Source: Kiritimatiellia bacterium
GTDB lineage: Bacteria; Verrucomicrobiota; Kiritimatiellia; RFP12; UBA1067
Assembly (NCBI GenBank): GCA_017454745.1
Contig: JAFTCL010000032.1
Coordinates: 62,001-126,000 of the forward strand
DNA length: 64,000 bases
Direction of reading: 5' to 3'
Each line of letters begins with the position of its first letter. The stretch's first letter is position 1. Under the pieces are notes generated by a model, which ran no database searches, was not told where the DNA came from, and saw only the letters and a program-made list of their open reading frames with translations. The translations under genes were made by a program, and so were the position numbers. Below are positions 44,256 through 53,163 of the stretch, piece by piece.

Positions 44256-44999
44256 ATGGATGATTTACAGCGGTTGGTTGATTTGATCTTCGATTCCCGC
44301 CGGATTGCGGTGTTCACCGGCGCCGGAGTTTCCACATTGTGCGGCATACCCGATTTCCGTGGGCCGCAGGGGTTGTACAAGCAGCCCGACGCGGAACGGA
44401 TTTTCGATATCGATTGGTTCGTGCGCGATCCGTCGATTTATTACCGTGGCTGCCGTGAGCTGGTTTACGGTTTGCGCAATTACCAGCCCGGACCGGTACA
44501 TCAGGCGATTGTGGCGTTGGAGCGGTTGGGCAAGGTGCCAGGGGTGATTACCCAGAATATCGATATGCTCCACCAAAAGGCCGGATCTAAGGTGGTGTAT
44601 GAGGTCCACGGTTCTCCTATTCTGCACCATTGCTACCGTTGCGGCAACGAGAAGAGTTTTGATGAGATTTGCGCCATGCTGGAGACTTCCGAGGTTGCCC
44701 GTTGCGAAAAGTGCGGCGGTCCCTACAAGCCGGATATTACGTTCTTCGGCGAAATGCTTCCAGAATTGGCGTTCAGCGGCGCGTCGCGGTTGGCCGAGAC
44801 TGCGGATTTGATGCTGGTTTTGGGGTCGTCGCTGACTGTGTATCCGGCGGCGTCGATTCCCCTGATCACTCTGCGGCAGGGTGGAAAGCTGGCGATTGTG
44901 AATGCCCAGCCCACGGGTTTGGACGATAAGGCAGCGGCTTCTTTCGGCGATTTGAGGGCTTTTGCCGAAGCGGTTTTGAAACGTGCCAGTGAACTGTGA
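44256..44999 (+). CDS. cobB: NAD-dependent protein deacylase (sirtuin)
   Basis: 247 residues. Sirtuins remove acetyl or other acyl groups from Lys, using NAD+. Marks: FTGAGVSTLCGIPDFRGPQG near residue 23, TQNIDMLHQKAG near 101, catalytic His in YEVHGSP near 118, zinc Cys pairs CYRCG and CEKCGG (about 127 and 153), and VLGSSLTVYPA near 192. ATG 44256 follows AGGGGG. The FRGP segment is followed by QG rather than the usual longer loop. It stands between a terminator and pilT with no operon partner seen. Confidence 0.92.
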   Translation: MDDLQRLVDLIFDSRRIAVFTGAGVSTLCGIPDFRGPQGLYKQPDAERIFDIDWFVRDPSIYYRGCRELVYGLRNYQPGPVHQAIVALERLGKVPGVITQNIDMLHQKAGSKVVYEVHGSPILHHCYRCGNEKSFDEICAMLETSEVARCEKCGGPYKPDITFFGEMLPELAFSGASRLAETADLMLVLGSSLTVYPAASIPLITLRQGGKLAIVNAQPTGLDDKAAASFGDLRAFAEAVLKRASEL

Positions 45000-45061
45000 C
45001 CTGACGCGAAACGTTTTATTCGGTTGATGGTTGCCTGAACTTTCGTTAAAGGGGCGTGTGC

Positions 45062-46201
45062 ATGGCATTTTTGGATGTTTTGTTCTCCGGGTGTGAGGAA
45101 AGAACGGCGTCGGATATTCATCTGGCTCCGGGACTGCCGCCTTTTTTTCGTGTGCGCGGGATGTTGTCGCCTGACCTGAAACTGGGTTTGCTGAACCGCC
45201 AGATGCTGTTTGACATTGCTTCCGACCTGCTCTTTCGAATGAGCGGGCGCGGCCGGGAGTCGCTGTTGACGCTGTTGTCTCGGCGGGGGTCTTTTGACGG
45301 GGCTTGCACTTCTGCGTCCGGCGGGCGTTACCGCTTCAACATTTTCCAATGCCAGTCTATGTCCGCTTTCGGTGAAAACGACAAAGCCGACGGAAATGTC
45401 CCTTCGCTGGGTATCGCAATCCGGTTGCTGGAGTCGCGTTTCCGTTCGCTGGAAGAGTTGGGCCTTCCGGCAAGGTTGGCGGATTTTTGCAAGCTTAAGG
45501 ATGGGCTGGTGATTGTCTCCGGAGCGACGGGGTCCGGAAAATCAACCACTCTGGCAACGTTGATTGACCGGATTAACCAAACCCGCGAAGGGCACATTAT
45601 AACCATTGAGGATCCGGTGGAGTATGTCCACGCCTCTATCCGGTCGTTGGTGCATCAGCGGCAGATAGGTATCGACGCGATGAGCTTTAACGAGGCGCTG
45701 GTGGATTCTTTGCGCGAAGACCCCGACATAATTCTGGTCGGGGAAATCCGAGAGCAGGAAACCATCCGTACCGCCATCACCGCCGCCGAAACCGGCCATC
45801 TGGTGTTCACCACTCTGCACGCCGGCGACTGCGTCGGTGCGGTGGAGCGGCTGGTGTCAGTGTTTTCTTCCGGAGAGCAGGACGCGATTCGCCGCCAGGT
45901 TTCGCTGGTGCTTAAAGGAATCGTGGCTCAACGGTTGTTGACTTCGGAACGGACCGATCTGCCCCGCCGCCGGATACCGGTGTGCGAGATCTTGATCAAC
46001 ACCCCTGCGGTGGCAAATTTGATTGCCACTGGGAAGTCGGCCCAAATCTATTCGGCGATTGAAACCGGCAATGCGTTGGGGATGCAGACTTTGGAGCAGG
46101 ATTTGGTCCGGCTTTGCCAAGCCAGAGAGATCTCCCGCACCACCGCGTTGGCAATGGCCCGCAATCCGGATGTGATCCGCAGTCAGATCCGAGCGCGATA
46201 A
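45062..46201 (+). CDS. pilT: Type IV pilus retraction ATPase (PilT-like)
   Basis: 379 residues. An N-terminal PAS-like domain (ASDIHLAPGLPPFFRVRG) precedes the RecA core: Walker A GATGSGKSTT near residue 160, Asp box ITIEDPVEYV near 188, Walker B IILVGEIREQET near 227 and His box LVFTTLHAGD near 253. It lacks a zinc loop, which separates it from PilB at 26569. PilT depolymerises the pilus and drives twitching. ATG 45062 is chosen over an in-frame GTG at 45056 because of its spacing from AAAGGGG. No pilin gene is nearby. Confidence 0.85.
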   Translation: MAFLDVLFSGCEERTASDIHLAPGLPPFFRVRGMLSPDLKLGLLNRQMLFDIASDLLFRMSGRGRESLLTLLSRRGSFDGACTSASGGRYRFNIFQCQSMSAFGENDKADGNVPSLGIAIRLLESRFRSLEELGLPARLADFCKLKDGLVIVSGATGSGKSTTLATLIDRINQTREGHIITIEDPVEYVHASIRSLVHQRQIGIDAMSFNEALVDSLREDPDIILVGEIREQETIRTAITAAETGHLVFTTLHAGDCVGAVERLVSVFSSGEQDAIRRQVSLVLKGIVAQRLLTSERTDLPRRRIPVCEILINTPAVANLIATGKSAQIYSAIETGNALGMQTLEQDLVRLCQAREISRTTALAMARNPDVIRSQIRAR

Positions 46202-46226
46202 TCAGCGAGTAAAGCGGAACAAACGC

Positions 46227-47003
46227 TTACCAGTGTAGTCGGGTCGGGATTCCGGCTCGGCGCATTTCGTCTTTGATTTGGGCGATGGCCCATTCTTTGG
46301 AATGTACCATACCGGCGACAATCGCGGCATCCGCGCGGGCGAGATTAAAGGCATCGATCAAATGTTTCGGAACCCCGGCGCCGCCGGAGGCTACCACCGG
46401 GACCGGAACGGCGTCCGCGATTAGCCGGGTGATGGTTAGTTCAAAGCCCTGCCTGGTTCCGTCCGCGTCAACCGAATTAACCACAATTTCCCCCGCGCCG
46501 AGGTCAACCGCGCGTTTTGCCCACTCCACCGCATCCATACCGGTAAGTTCGCGATAGCCGCGGGTAGTGACCTCGTATCCGCTGGGACAGCCGGGGTTGT
46601 CGGATTTTACCGGATCCATTCCCAGCACCACGCATTGACGCCCAAACTCTCTGGCTCCGTCGGCGATGATTACCGGGTTGCGAACCGCAAGGGAGTTGAC
46701 GGAGATCTTCTCTGCGCCGGCCAGTATCACCCGCTCCATGTCCGCCACCGAGGATATGCCGCCCCCGACCGCGAACGGGATGTGTACGGCCTTCGCGACC
46801 GATTCCACCATGCCGATGTCAATCGGCCGCTGTTCCGCCGAAGCGGTGATATCGTAAAACACCAGTTCGTCCGCTCCGCCATCGGAATATTCCACCGCCA
46901 TTTCCACCGGATCGCCGAGGTCGATGTTGTTTTTGAATTTAACGCCTTTGGTTACCCGTCCGTTCCGCACGTCAAGGCAGGGAATAATCCGTTTGGTTAA
47001 CAT
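46227..47003 (-). CDS. hisF: Imidazole glycerol phosphate synthase subunit HisF
   Basis: 258 residues, a half-barrel duplicated TIM fold. It takes ammonia from HisH to convert PRFAR to imidazole glycerol phosphate and AICAR. Marks: IIPCLDVRNGRVTKG with catalytic Asp near residue 11, VGGGIS near 80, GMDPVK near 130 with the second catalytic Asp, TGMDAVEWAKRA, and ASGGAGVPKHLIDA near 222. It overlaps the hisH stop by one base. The other his genes are not in the window. Confidence 0.95.
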   Translation of the reverse strand: MLTKRIIPCLDVRNGRVTKGVKFKNNIDLGDPVEMAVEYSDGGADELVFYDITASAEQRPIDIGMVESVAKAVHIPFAVGGGISSVADMERVILAGAEKISVNSLAVRNPVIIADGAREFGRQCVVLGMDPVKSDNPGCPSGYEVTTRGYRELTGMDAVEWAKRAVDLGAGEIVVNSVDADGTRQGFELTITRLIADAVPVPVVASGGAGVPKHLIDAFNLARADAAIVAGMVHSKEWAIAQIKDEMRRAGIPTRLHW

Positions 47004-47620
47004 TACGGACGCTCCTGTTTCTCGGTTGTCGGCATGTTCAGAAACGCCCGCAGCAAAGCCAACCCGATTCGGCCGGATTTTTCGGGGTGGAACTGGGTGG
47101 CAAACAGCTGCCAGCGCCGGACGGCGGAGGCGAACTCTACCCCGGCGTATGAAGTACGGCCTACGGCGAACGGGTTTAGCTCAACGTAATAGGAATGAAC
47201 GAAGTAGAACTCTTCGCCGTCGTTAAGAAAACCGTGCGGGTCGTTTGCGGATACGCTGTTCCAGCCGATTTCAGGCACTTTACAGCCGGTAACGTTGGGA
47301 AAACGCCGTACCTGTCCGGGGAGAATCCCCAGGCAGTCAACTCCGCCGTCCTCCTCAGTCCGGTCGAAAAGGATTTGCATTCCGAGGCAGATCCCGAGGA
47401 AAGGCTTGCTGCGGGCGGCATCGCGCACCACGTCAATCAAACCCAACTCACGCAGGTTCTCCATCGCGCTCTTTGCCGCCCCCACTCCCGGAAAAACCAC
47501 CCGGTCGGCAGCGGCGACGGTGCTGGGATCGGAACTGACCTGTACCGTACCGCCCACCGCTTCAATGGCCAGCCTGACGCTGGTCAGGTTGCCGGCGCGA
47601 TAATCCACGATTACCGTCAT
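47003..47620 (-). CDS. hisH: Imidazole glycerol phosphate synthase glutaminase HisH
   Basis: 205 residues of the class I glutamine amidotransferase type: PGVGAAKSAM near 48, nucleophile in FLGICLGMQILF (Cys near 77), and QFHPEKSG near 183 (His and Glu of the triad). It supplies ammonia to HisF, the next gene. The start lies one base after the guaA stop, so it is cotranscribed with guaA. Both pathways meet at AICAR, which histidine synthesis returns to purine synthesis. Confidence 0.95.
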   Translation of the reverse strand: MTVIVDYRAGNLTSVRLAIEAVGGTVQVSSDPSTVAAADRVVFPGVGAAKSAMENLRELGLIDVVRDAARSKPFLGICLGMQILFDRTEEDGGVDCLGILPGQVRRFPNVTGCKVPEIGWNSVSANDPHGFLNDGEEFYFVHSYYVELNPFAVGRTSYAGVEFASAVRRWQLFATQFHPEKSGRIGLALLRAFLNMPTTEKQERP

Positions 47621-47621
47621 G

Positions 47622-49175
47622 CTATTCCCATTCGATGGTGGCCGGCGGTTTGGACGAGATGTCGTAAACCACGCGGTTGATACCCCTTACCTCGTTGATG
47701 ATGCGGTTGGAGATCGTAGCCAGTGTTTCGTATGGGAGCCGCGTCCAGTCCGCGGTCATCGCGTCGATCGAATCCACGCTGCGGATTACGCAGGTGTATT
47801 CATAGGTGCGGTGGTCGCCCATCACGCCCACGCTGCGGCAGGGCAGCAGCACCGCGAAGGTTTGCCAGATGTTTTTGTAGGTGGGGAGTTTTTTGATCTC
47901 CTCCTGAACCCGCAAATCCGCCTGTTGTAACAGTTGCACCTTGTCCGGCGTGACTTCGCCCAACACCCGAACGCCCAGACCGGGGCCGGGGAAAGGCTGG
48001 CGGTCGAGCAGTTTGCTGTCAATTCCCAGCACATGGCCGACAGTGCGGACTTCATCCTTGAACAGGTCGCGCAACGGCTCCACCAGCTCAAACTTCAGGT
48101 CGGGCGGCAACCCGCCGACATTGTGGTGGCTCTTGATGGTCTCGCTGGGTCCGTGCAACGCGGAGGAGGATTCGATTACGTCGGGGTAAATAGTGCCCTG
48201 ACCAAGGAAATGGCATCTTTTGAACCGGCGGGCCTCTTCGGCAAATACGTCAATGAAGGTTTTCCCGATTGCCTTGCGTTTGGCCTCGGGATCGGAGATT
48301 CCCTTGAGCGCGTCGTAAAAGCGCTGCTCGGCATGTACCACCGTCAAATCCAGCCCCATCTTGGCGCGGAACTCCGTCTCAACCTGATCGGCTTCGCCGT
48401 AGCGGAGCAACCCGTTGTCCACGAAGATGCAGTGCAGGCGTTCGCCGATCGCCCGGTGGAGCAGCACCGCCGCCACGCTGGAGTCAACGCCTCCGGAAAG
48501 TCCCAGCACCACCTCTTCGCTTTCGCCGATCTGTTCCTTCAGTTTGGTTATCGTCGCATCCACCCAGTCGGCCAGTTTCCACTGCCCGCGGCAATGGCAG
48601 ATGCCGAAGAGGAAGTTGCGGATGATTTCGTTGCCGAATTGCGTGTGGACTACTTCGGGGTGGAATTGGATGGCGTAGAAGCTCTTCTCCTCGTTCCGCA
48701 TCGCGGCGATGGGGCAGGAGAGGGAACGCGCGGATGCCTTGAAGCCGGGCGGCATGGTCTCCACCTGGTCTCCGTGGCTCATCCACACGTCGAATTCGGT
48801 GGGCAACCCTTTGAACAGCCGGGTGCCGCCCATAATCGCAATCCGGGTGTGGCCATATTCGCGGGAATCTACGGGCTTGACCCTCCCGTTGAGCGCCTGC
48901 GCGGTCAACTGCATTCCGTAGCAGATTCCAAGCACCGGGATCCCAAGTTCGAAAATGCCGGGGTCGCATTTCGGCGCGTCGGCGTCGAAAACGCTGTTCG
49001 GTCCGCCGGAAAGAATGATGCCGCTAGGCTTACATTCGCGCAGGGTGTCGGCGGAGGTATTGAAACTGATGATCTCCGAAAAAACCCGCTGTTCGCGGAT
49101 GCGGCGGGCGATCAGTTGGGTGTATTGGCTGCCGTAGTCGAGAATTGCGATCCACTCGCTGGGGCGTTCTTTCAT
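47622..49175 (-). CDS. guaA: GMP synthase (glutamine-hydrolysing)
   Basis: 517 residues. It makes GMP from XMP, ATP and glutamine. Glutaminase domain: LGICYGMQLTAQAL (Cys near 85) and QFHPEVVHT (His near 172). ATP-pyrophosphatase domain: GLSGGVDSSVAAVLLHRAIG near 230. The dimerisation domain ends with the expected KPPATIEWE. It follows the pnp terminator and is the first gene of guaA, hisH, hisF. Confidence 0.97.
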   Translation of the reverse strand: MKERPSEWIAILDYGSQYTQLIARRIREQRVFSEIISFNTSADTLRECKPSGIILSGGPNSVFDADAPKCDPGIFELGIPVLGICYGMQLTAQALNGRVKPVDSREYGHTRIAIMGGTRLFKGLPTEFDVWMSHGDQVETMPPGFKASARSLSCPIAAMRNEEKSFYAIQFHPEVVHTQFGNEIIRNFLFGICHCRGQWKLADWVDATITKLKEQIGESEEVVLGLSGGVDSSVAAVLLHRAIGERLHCIFVDNGLLRYGEADQVETEFRAKMGLDLTVVHAEQRFYDALKGISDPEAKRKAIGKTFIDVFAEEARRFKRCHFLGQGTIYPDVIESSSALHGPSETIKSHHNVGGLPPDLKFELVEPLRDLFKDEVRTVGHVLGIDSKLLDRQPFPGPGLGVRVLGEVTPDKVQLLQQADLRVQEEIKKLPTYKNIWQTFAVLLPCRSVGVMGDHRTYEYTCVIRSVDSIDAMTADWTRLPYETLATISNRIINEVRGINRVVYDISSKPPATIEWE

Positions 49176-49222
49176 GGCTGGCTCCGGGTTGTTTGCTGTT
49201 GCGGTTTACGCTTTAATTGAAG

Positions 49223-49248
49223 AAGGCGGGTCTGTCCCGACCCGCCTT
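49223..49248 (-). terminator. pnp terminator
   Basis: A 9-bp stem (49223-49231 with 49240-49248), followed on the minus strand by a T-rich CTTCTTCAATT. It lies 11 bases after the pnp stop. Confidence 0.7.
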
Positions 49249-49259
49249 GATGTAGAACG

Positions 49260-51398
49260 TTAGCTGTTTTGCTGCTGGGCGTCAAGATCGCGCATCGCGT
49301 CGCGGCGGCTGAGCTTGATGCGGCCGCGATCGTCAATGCCGATGCACTTGACCCACATTTTGTCGCCGACTTTGCAGATGTCTTCGACCTTGCCGATCCG
49401 CCGGTCAGCCATTTCGCTGATGTGGCAGAGGCCGTCCTTGCCGGGCAGGATCTGGACGAACGCCCCGAACTCCTTGATTCCGGTCACGGTGCCTTCGTAG
49501 ATCTTGCCCTCCTCGGCCTCGGCGGAAATCGCCGCCACCTCGTCTTGGGCCGCTTTCATCGAAGCCTCGTTGTTGGAATAGATGTTCACGGTGCCGTCTT
49601 CTTCGATGTCAATCTGGGTGCCGGTGACCTCTTGGATTCGGCGGATGTTGGCGCCGCCGGGACCGATCAGCGCGCCGATCTTGTCCGTCGGGATGGTCAT
49701 GGTGGCGATCCGCGGGGCGAACGGCGATAGGTTGTCGCGCGGCGCCGGGATTACGGACTCCATGAAATCGAGAATCTTCATGCGGGCGGCGCGGGTTTCC
49801 TCCAAGGCCCCTTCCACCAGATCCCAGGTGAGGCCGCGGATCTTGAGGTCAACCTGGAACCCGGTGATGCCCTTGCGGGACCCGGCCACCTTGAAGTCCA
49901 TGTCGCCGCAATGGTCTTCCGCACCGAGAATGTCGGTCACCAGAATGCGTTTGGACATGTCTTTGGTGGTGAACAGCCCGGCGGAGATACCCGCCACCGG
50001 GGTCTTGATCGGGATGCCGGCGTCCATTAGGGCGAGACAGCCGCAGCAGATGGAAGCCATCGAGCTGGAGCCGTTGGACCCCATGATTTCGGAGACTACG
50101 CGCACCGCGTATGGGAAATCTTGCGGAATGACTTCCGCCAGCGAACGCTCGGCAAGCGCCCCGTGGCCGATTTCGCGGCGGCCCAGCGATCCCACGCGGC
50201 CGACTTCGCCGGTGCAGTAGGGCGGGAAGTTGTAATGGAGCATGAACTGTTTGCAGGCTTCGCCACCGGTTACCGAATCCAAATCCTGCGAGTCTTTCTT
50301 CGCGCCCAGTGTCACCGTCGCCAGCGACTGGGTTTCGCCGCGGTTGAAGATGGCCGAACCGTGGGTGCGCGGAAGCACACCGACCTGCGCCGACAGCGGA
50401 CGGATTTCGTGCTGGCCGCGCCCGTCGATGCGCTTGCCCTTCTCCAGGAAGTTGCGGCGGACGGTCTCGATTTCCAGCGCGTCAAACAGATGGACGAACT
50501 TTACCGCGTCAACCACCCAGTGTCCGTCCTCGTCTTTGCCGTATTTCTCTTGGCAGGCGGCCAGCAGCTCGTCCTTAATAGCGGATACCGCGTCTTGGCG
50601 GGTCAGCTTGTCTGCGATCAACAACGCATCGGCCAGCCGGTCGCCGGCGAGACCACGGATAAAACCGAGTTTTTCGGGATCCTCTTCCTGGTCATCGATT
50701 ACCTTGTCGGGCTTGCCGAGTTTGCGGCGTAGCTCGATCTGCAGATCGATAATCTTCTCGACCTCTTCGTGTGCCCGCTTCATTGCGGCCAGAAAATCGG
50801 CTTCCGGAATCTGGTCTGCGGAACCTTCCATCATCAGGAATTTGCCGCGAAGACCGGCGTACAACAGGTCGAGGTCCGACTGCTTGCGCTGCTCGTGGGT
50901 GGGATTAATGACCCACTCGCCGTTGATGCGGCCGATGCGGACGCAACCGATCGGGCCCATGAAGGGGACGTCGGAAATATGCAACGCCGCCGATGCCGCG
51001 TTGACGGCCAGGAAGTCCGCCTCGCGCTCACAGTCCGAAGAAATCAGCATCGAGTTGATCTGGACGTCGTTGTAGTAGCCATCAGGGAAGAGCGGGCGTA
51101 TCGGACGGTCGCACATGCGGGCGATCAGGATTTCCTTCTCGGAGGGACGTTGCTCGCGCTTGAAGAAACCGCCGGGGAAGCGTCCGGCCGCGTAGAATTT
51201 TTCCCGGTATTCGACCTGAAGCGGGAAAAAGTCGATGCCCTCGCGGGGCTTGTCGGTGTTGGTAACCGCTGAAAACACCACGGAATCGCCAAAGCGAACC
51301 GTAACCGCACCGGCGGCCTGCTTGGCCAAGAGACCGGTTTCAATCGTCAACTGGGTTCCGCAGACATCAACGGAAACCGAGGTTGTTCCATTCATCAT
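49260..51398 (-). CDS. pnp: Polynucleotide phosphorylase
   Basis: 712 residues. This phosphorolytic 3'-5' exoribonuclease of the degradosome has two RNase PH domains ([21 protein letters not shown] near 75; [18 protein letters not shown] near 400), a helical linker, a KH domain ([19 protein letters not shown] near 567) and an S1 domain ([19 protein letters not shown] near 635). Two adjacent ATGs (51398, 51395) follow AAAGGA; the first is used here. It lies downstream of rpsO, the same order as in E. coli, with tandem hairpins between. Confidence 0.97.
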   Translation of the reverse strand: MMNGTTSVSVDVCGTQLTIETGLLAKQAAGAVTVRFGDSVVFSAVTNTDKPREGIDFFPLQVEYREKFYAAGRFPGGFFKREQRPSEKEILIARMCDRPIRPLFPDGYYNDVQINSMLISSDCEREADFLAVNAASAALHISDVPFMGPIGCVRIGRINGEWVINPTHEQRKQSDLDLLYAGLRGKFLMMEGSADQIPEADFLAAMKRAHEEVEKIIDLQIELRRKLGKPDKVIDDQEEDPEKLGFIRGLAGDRLADALLIADKLTRQDAVSAIKDELLAACQEKYGKDEDGHWVVDAVKFVHLFDALEIETVRRNFLEKGKRIDGRGQHEIRPLSAQVGVLPRTHGSAIFNRGETQSLATVTLGAKKDSQDLDSVTGGEACKQFMLHYNFPPYCTGEVGRVGSLGRREIGHGALAERSLAEVIPQDFPYAVRVVSEIMGSNGSSSMASICCGCLALMDAGIPIKTPVAGISAGLFTTKDMSKRILVTDILGAEDHCGDMDFKVAGSRKGITGFQVDLKIRGLTWDLVEGALEETRAARMKILDFMESVIPAPRDNLSPFAPRIATMTIPTDKIGALIGPGGANIRRIQEVTGTQIDIEEDGTVNIYSNNEASMKAAQDEVAAISAEAEEGKIYEGTVTGIKEFGAFVQILPGKDGLCHISEMADRRIGKVEDICKVGDKMWVKCIGIDDRGRIKLSRRDAMRDLDAQQQNS

Positions 51399-51493
51399 TT
51401 TTTCCTTTCTCGCGGACAAGGACCAGAAAGCTTTTTCGCCAAAAGACAGCCCGTTCCACTCGGAAAAGGCAAAAAGTCCGGTAAAAAGGAAAG

Positions 51494-51546
51494 CCCCGCG
51501 GCTGGTGCGGGGAAATTAAAACGCCACGCGGTTTCGCGTGGCGTTT
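51494..51546 (-). terminator. Tandem hairpins between rpsO and pnp
   Basis: First on the minus strand is a 12-bp stem (51519-51530 with 51535-51546) followed by TTTTAATTT; then a 6-bp GC stem (51494-51499 with 51507-51512) followed by CTTTCCTTTTT. Either can end transcription after rpsO, and the second could act as a pnp leader processing site. Confidence 0.7.
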
Positions 51547-51554
51547 GCCCGCCG

Positions 51555-51818
51555 CTAACGGCGGAGACCCAACTCTTTGATGAGATTCTTGTAAGATTCC
51601 TCGTTTTCGCGCTTGAGGTAGTCAAGCAGGCTGCGGCGGGTGTTAACCTTGCGGATCAGCCCGTAACGGGAACTCTTATCCTTCTTGAAGGTTTTCAAGT
51701 GCTGGGTAAGCGCCTCGATCTCTTTCGTGAGAACGGCGATCTGCACTTCGCTAGAACCGGTGTCCCGGTCATGGCGCTGAAACTGTTTCCGAATCGATGC
51801 TCTGTCAATCTGGCTCAT
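51555..51818 (-). CDS. rpsO: 30S ribosomal protein S15
   Basis: 87 residues, close to the usual 88. It binds the central domain of 16S rRNA. Marks: DTGSSEVQIAVLTKEI near residue 20, LTQHLKTFKKD near 37, and RRSLLDYLKRENEESYKNLIKELGLR to the end. The ATG is behind CAGAGAGCAGACACT. Transcription likely begins at the promoter at 51882-51910. Confidence 0.98.
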   Translation of the reverse strand: MSQIDRASIRKQFQRHDRDTGSSEVQIAVLTKEIEALTQHLKTFKKDKSSRYGLIRKVNTRRSLLDYLKRENEESYKNLIKELGLRR

Positions 51819-51881
51819 AGTGTCTGCTCTCTGCGGTCCTTAATCCGCTGCTTTCTTTTCTTGTTAACTGTCCGGCGGGGT

Positions 51882-51910
51882 ATTGTAGGATATTGCCCCG
51901 CCAAAAGCAA
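51882..51910 (-). promoter_or_regulatory. rpsO promoter embedded in an inverted repeat
   Basis: Minus strand TTGCTT (51905-51910), 17-bp spacer, TACAAT (51882-51887). A GGCGGGG / CCCCGCC inverted repeat brackets the -10 box (about 51873-51901), a position where a bound repressor would block polymerase. Confidence 0.6.
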
Positions 51911-52011
51911 GCGAAAAGCGCGAAAAAAACTTCGCGTAGGCCCATCGCCAGACCCGCAGCGGGGAACGTATCCTAAGACACGCCGCAGGAACAAGGCGCA
52001 CATATTAGCTA

Positions 52012-52042
52012 ATCGGCTTGCGAAAGTCAACGGCAAACCGAT
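52012..52042. terminator. Hairpin after the DUF4143 fragment gene
   Basis: A 10-bp stem with one G-U pair (52012-52021 with 52033-52042) sits 9 bases downstream of the minus-strand stop. The T-run is on the other side (AAAAATTTT), so it may act mainly as a 3' end. Confidence 0.4.
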
Positions 52043-52050
52043 AAAAATTT

Positions 52051-52989
52051 TCAAAGCTTTTCTGCCATCCTATTAAGTGACCCTGCGTAATACAGCGGCA
52101 GAAACTTCAATCGTTGGTCGCGAATTTCACCGAAAGGCGCGGACGAAAACACCACGGCGTCCAAAACCGACGGATTTTCCTTCAGGAGCTGATGCACGCT
52201 TTTTAAGCGTCCAGATGCCACGCTTTTCACTTCTATTGGTTGAACGCACCCGTTCAATGCGACTAAAAAGTCAACCTCGGCTTGCGCGTTTTTTGCATTG
52301 CGTTTCCACCAGTGCGGTTCGCTCCCGCCAAGCGACGCGGCCAGTTCCTGCGCCACGAACTGCTCGGCAAGCGCTCCGTTGAAGGTGTTGAGCAGATCCC
52401 GTTCTCGTAACACCTCGTCCGCAGGACGTCCGGACATTGTCTGGTAGAGTCCTATATCCCCGGCATAAGGTTTTATTCTCGGAACAGAGTCAAGGTCGAA
52501 AGGTAAGGCGGTCGCCGAAACCGCCCGTGACAACTTTATCAGTCTAGCCTTTGCTAGCAGTTCCAACGCTTTTTTGTTGGTTGTCCCGGTATGCTCACGG
52601 GAAAGTGCCGCGTATGAAATCTGGCGTCCAACGGAAGCGTTTGCACTGCGCCATATCTCACGGAGCGTGAACGCATCCATACGTTCGGGATATTTTGCGA
52701 AGTCTTGTTCAAAGGCGGTGATTAGGTCTTTTTGAATTTCCCTCACGTCTAGAAGGCTGCCTCCGTCGACTCTGGTTTTGACGCATTCCGGGAGCCCGCC
52801 AACGAGCGAATAGGTTCTAACTTCATCCAGTAACTTTCGGTGAACGGATTCAGATACCGCCCTTGGCTCCATTTTCAACAATTCCGCCAATTGGGCTTTG
52901 TTTTTAAAAGGTGATTTATCAATGGTATTTGCACTTTGACGGTCGATTTGCATCCCCATTCGAGGTTCGGGCGACGGGTTATCCGCCAA
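52051..52989 (-). pseudogene. DUF4143 protein that has lost its AAA ATPase domain
   Basis: 312 residues. From about residue 60 it matches the C-terminal part of AAA_14/DUF4143 proteins: YSLVGGLPECVKTRV (the family LVGGMP motif), then LREIWRSANASVGRQISYAAL, YAGDIGLYQTMSG and NGALAEQFVAQEL. AEVDFLVALN..IEVKSVASG at the end is the PD-(D/E)XK-like core. Intact relatives (for example at 59170) carry about 150 more N-terminal residues with Walker A and B; here the first 50 residues look unrelated (MADNPSPEPRMGM). Probably a decayed gene, though the remaining frame is intact. Divergent from an intact homologue at 53164. Confidence 0.7.
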
Positions 52990-53010
52990 ATCAAAAAACT
53001 GCTAAAAATG

Positions 53011-53090
53011 GCGAATCCCTTGAAAACGTGTATTTTTTTGGCTTCGCGAATCCCTTGAAAAGGTGTGATTTTTTACTTCACGAATCTTTT
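53011..53090. repeat. Imperfect 35-bp tandem repeat
   Basis: GCGAATCCCTTGAAAA at 53011 recurs at 53046, and CGAATCTTTTGA at 53081; the units are 35 and 34 bp apart and each ends in a T-run. It lies between two divergent DUF4143 genes. Confidence 0.7.
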
Positions 53091-53109
53091 GATTTCGACC
53101 ATTGGGTAC

Positions 53110-53138
53110 TTGCGCCGATGAGATGAATATGATATTAT
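53110..53138 (+). promoter_or_regulatory. Promoter of the DUF4143 ATPase gene
   Basis: TTGCGC (53110-53115), 17-bp spacer, TATTAT (53133-53138). The leader is about 20 nt with GAGGAG before ATG 53164. Confidence 0.55.
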
Positions 53139-53163
53139 TTATGTGTTTTTCTGAGGAGTGGAA

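Noticed and set aside
46209-46230. Shared terminator between pilT and hisF
   Set aside because: The stem is short and bulged, lacks a T-run and overlaps the hisF stop codon.
46227-47620. HisH/HisF-like pair for amidino-sugar (WbuY/WbuZ type) rather than histidine
   Set aside because: HisF keeps both catalytic Asp regions and the canonical opening, and no O-antigen genes are next to it.
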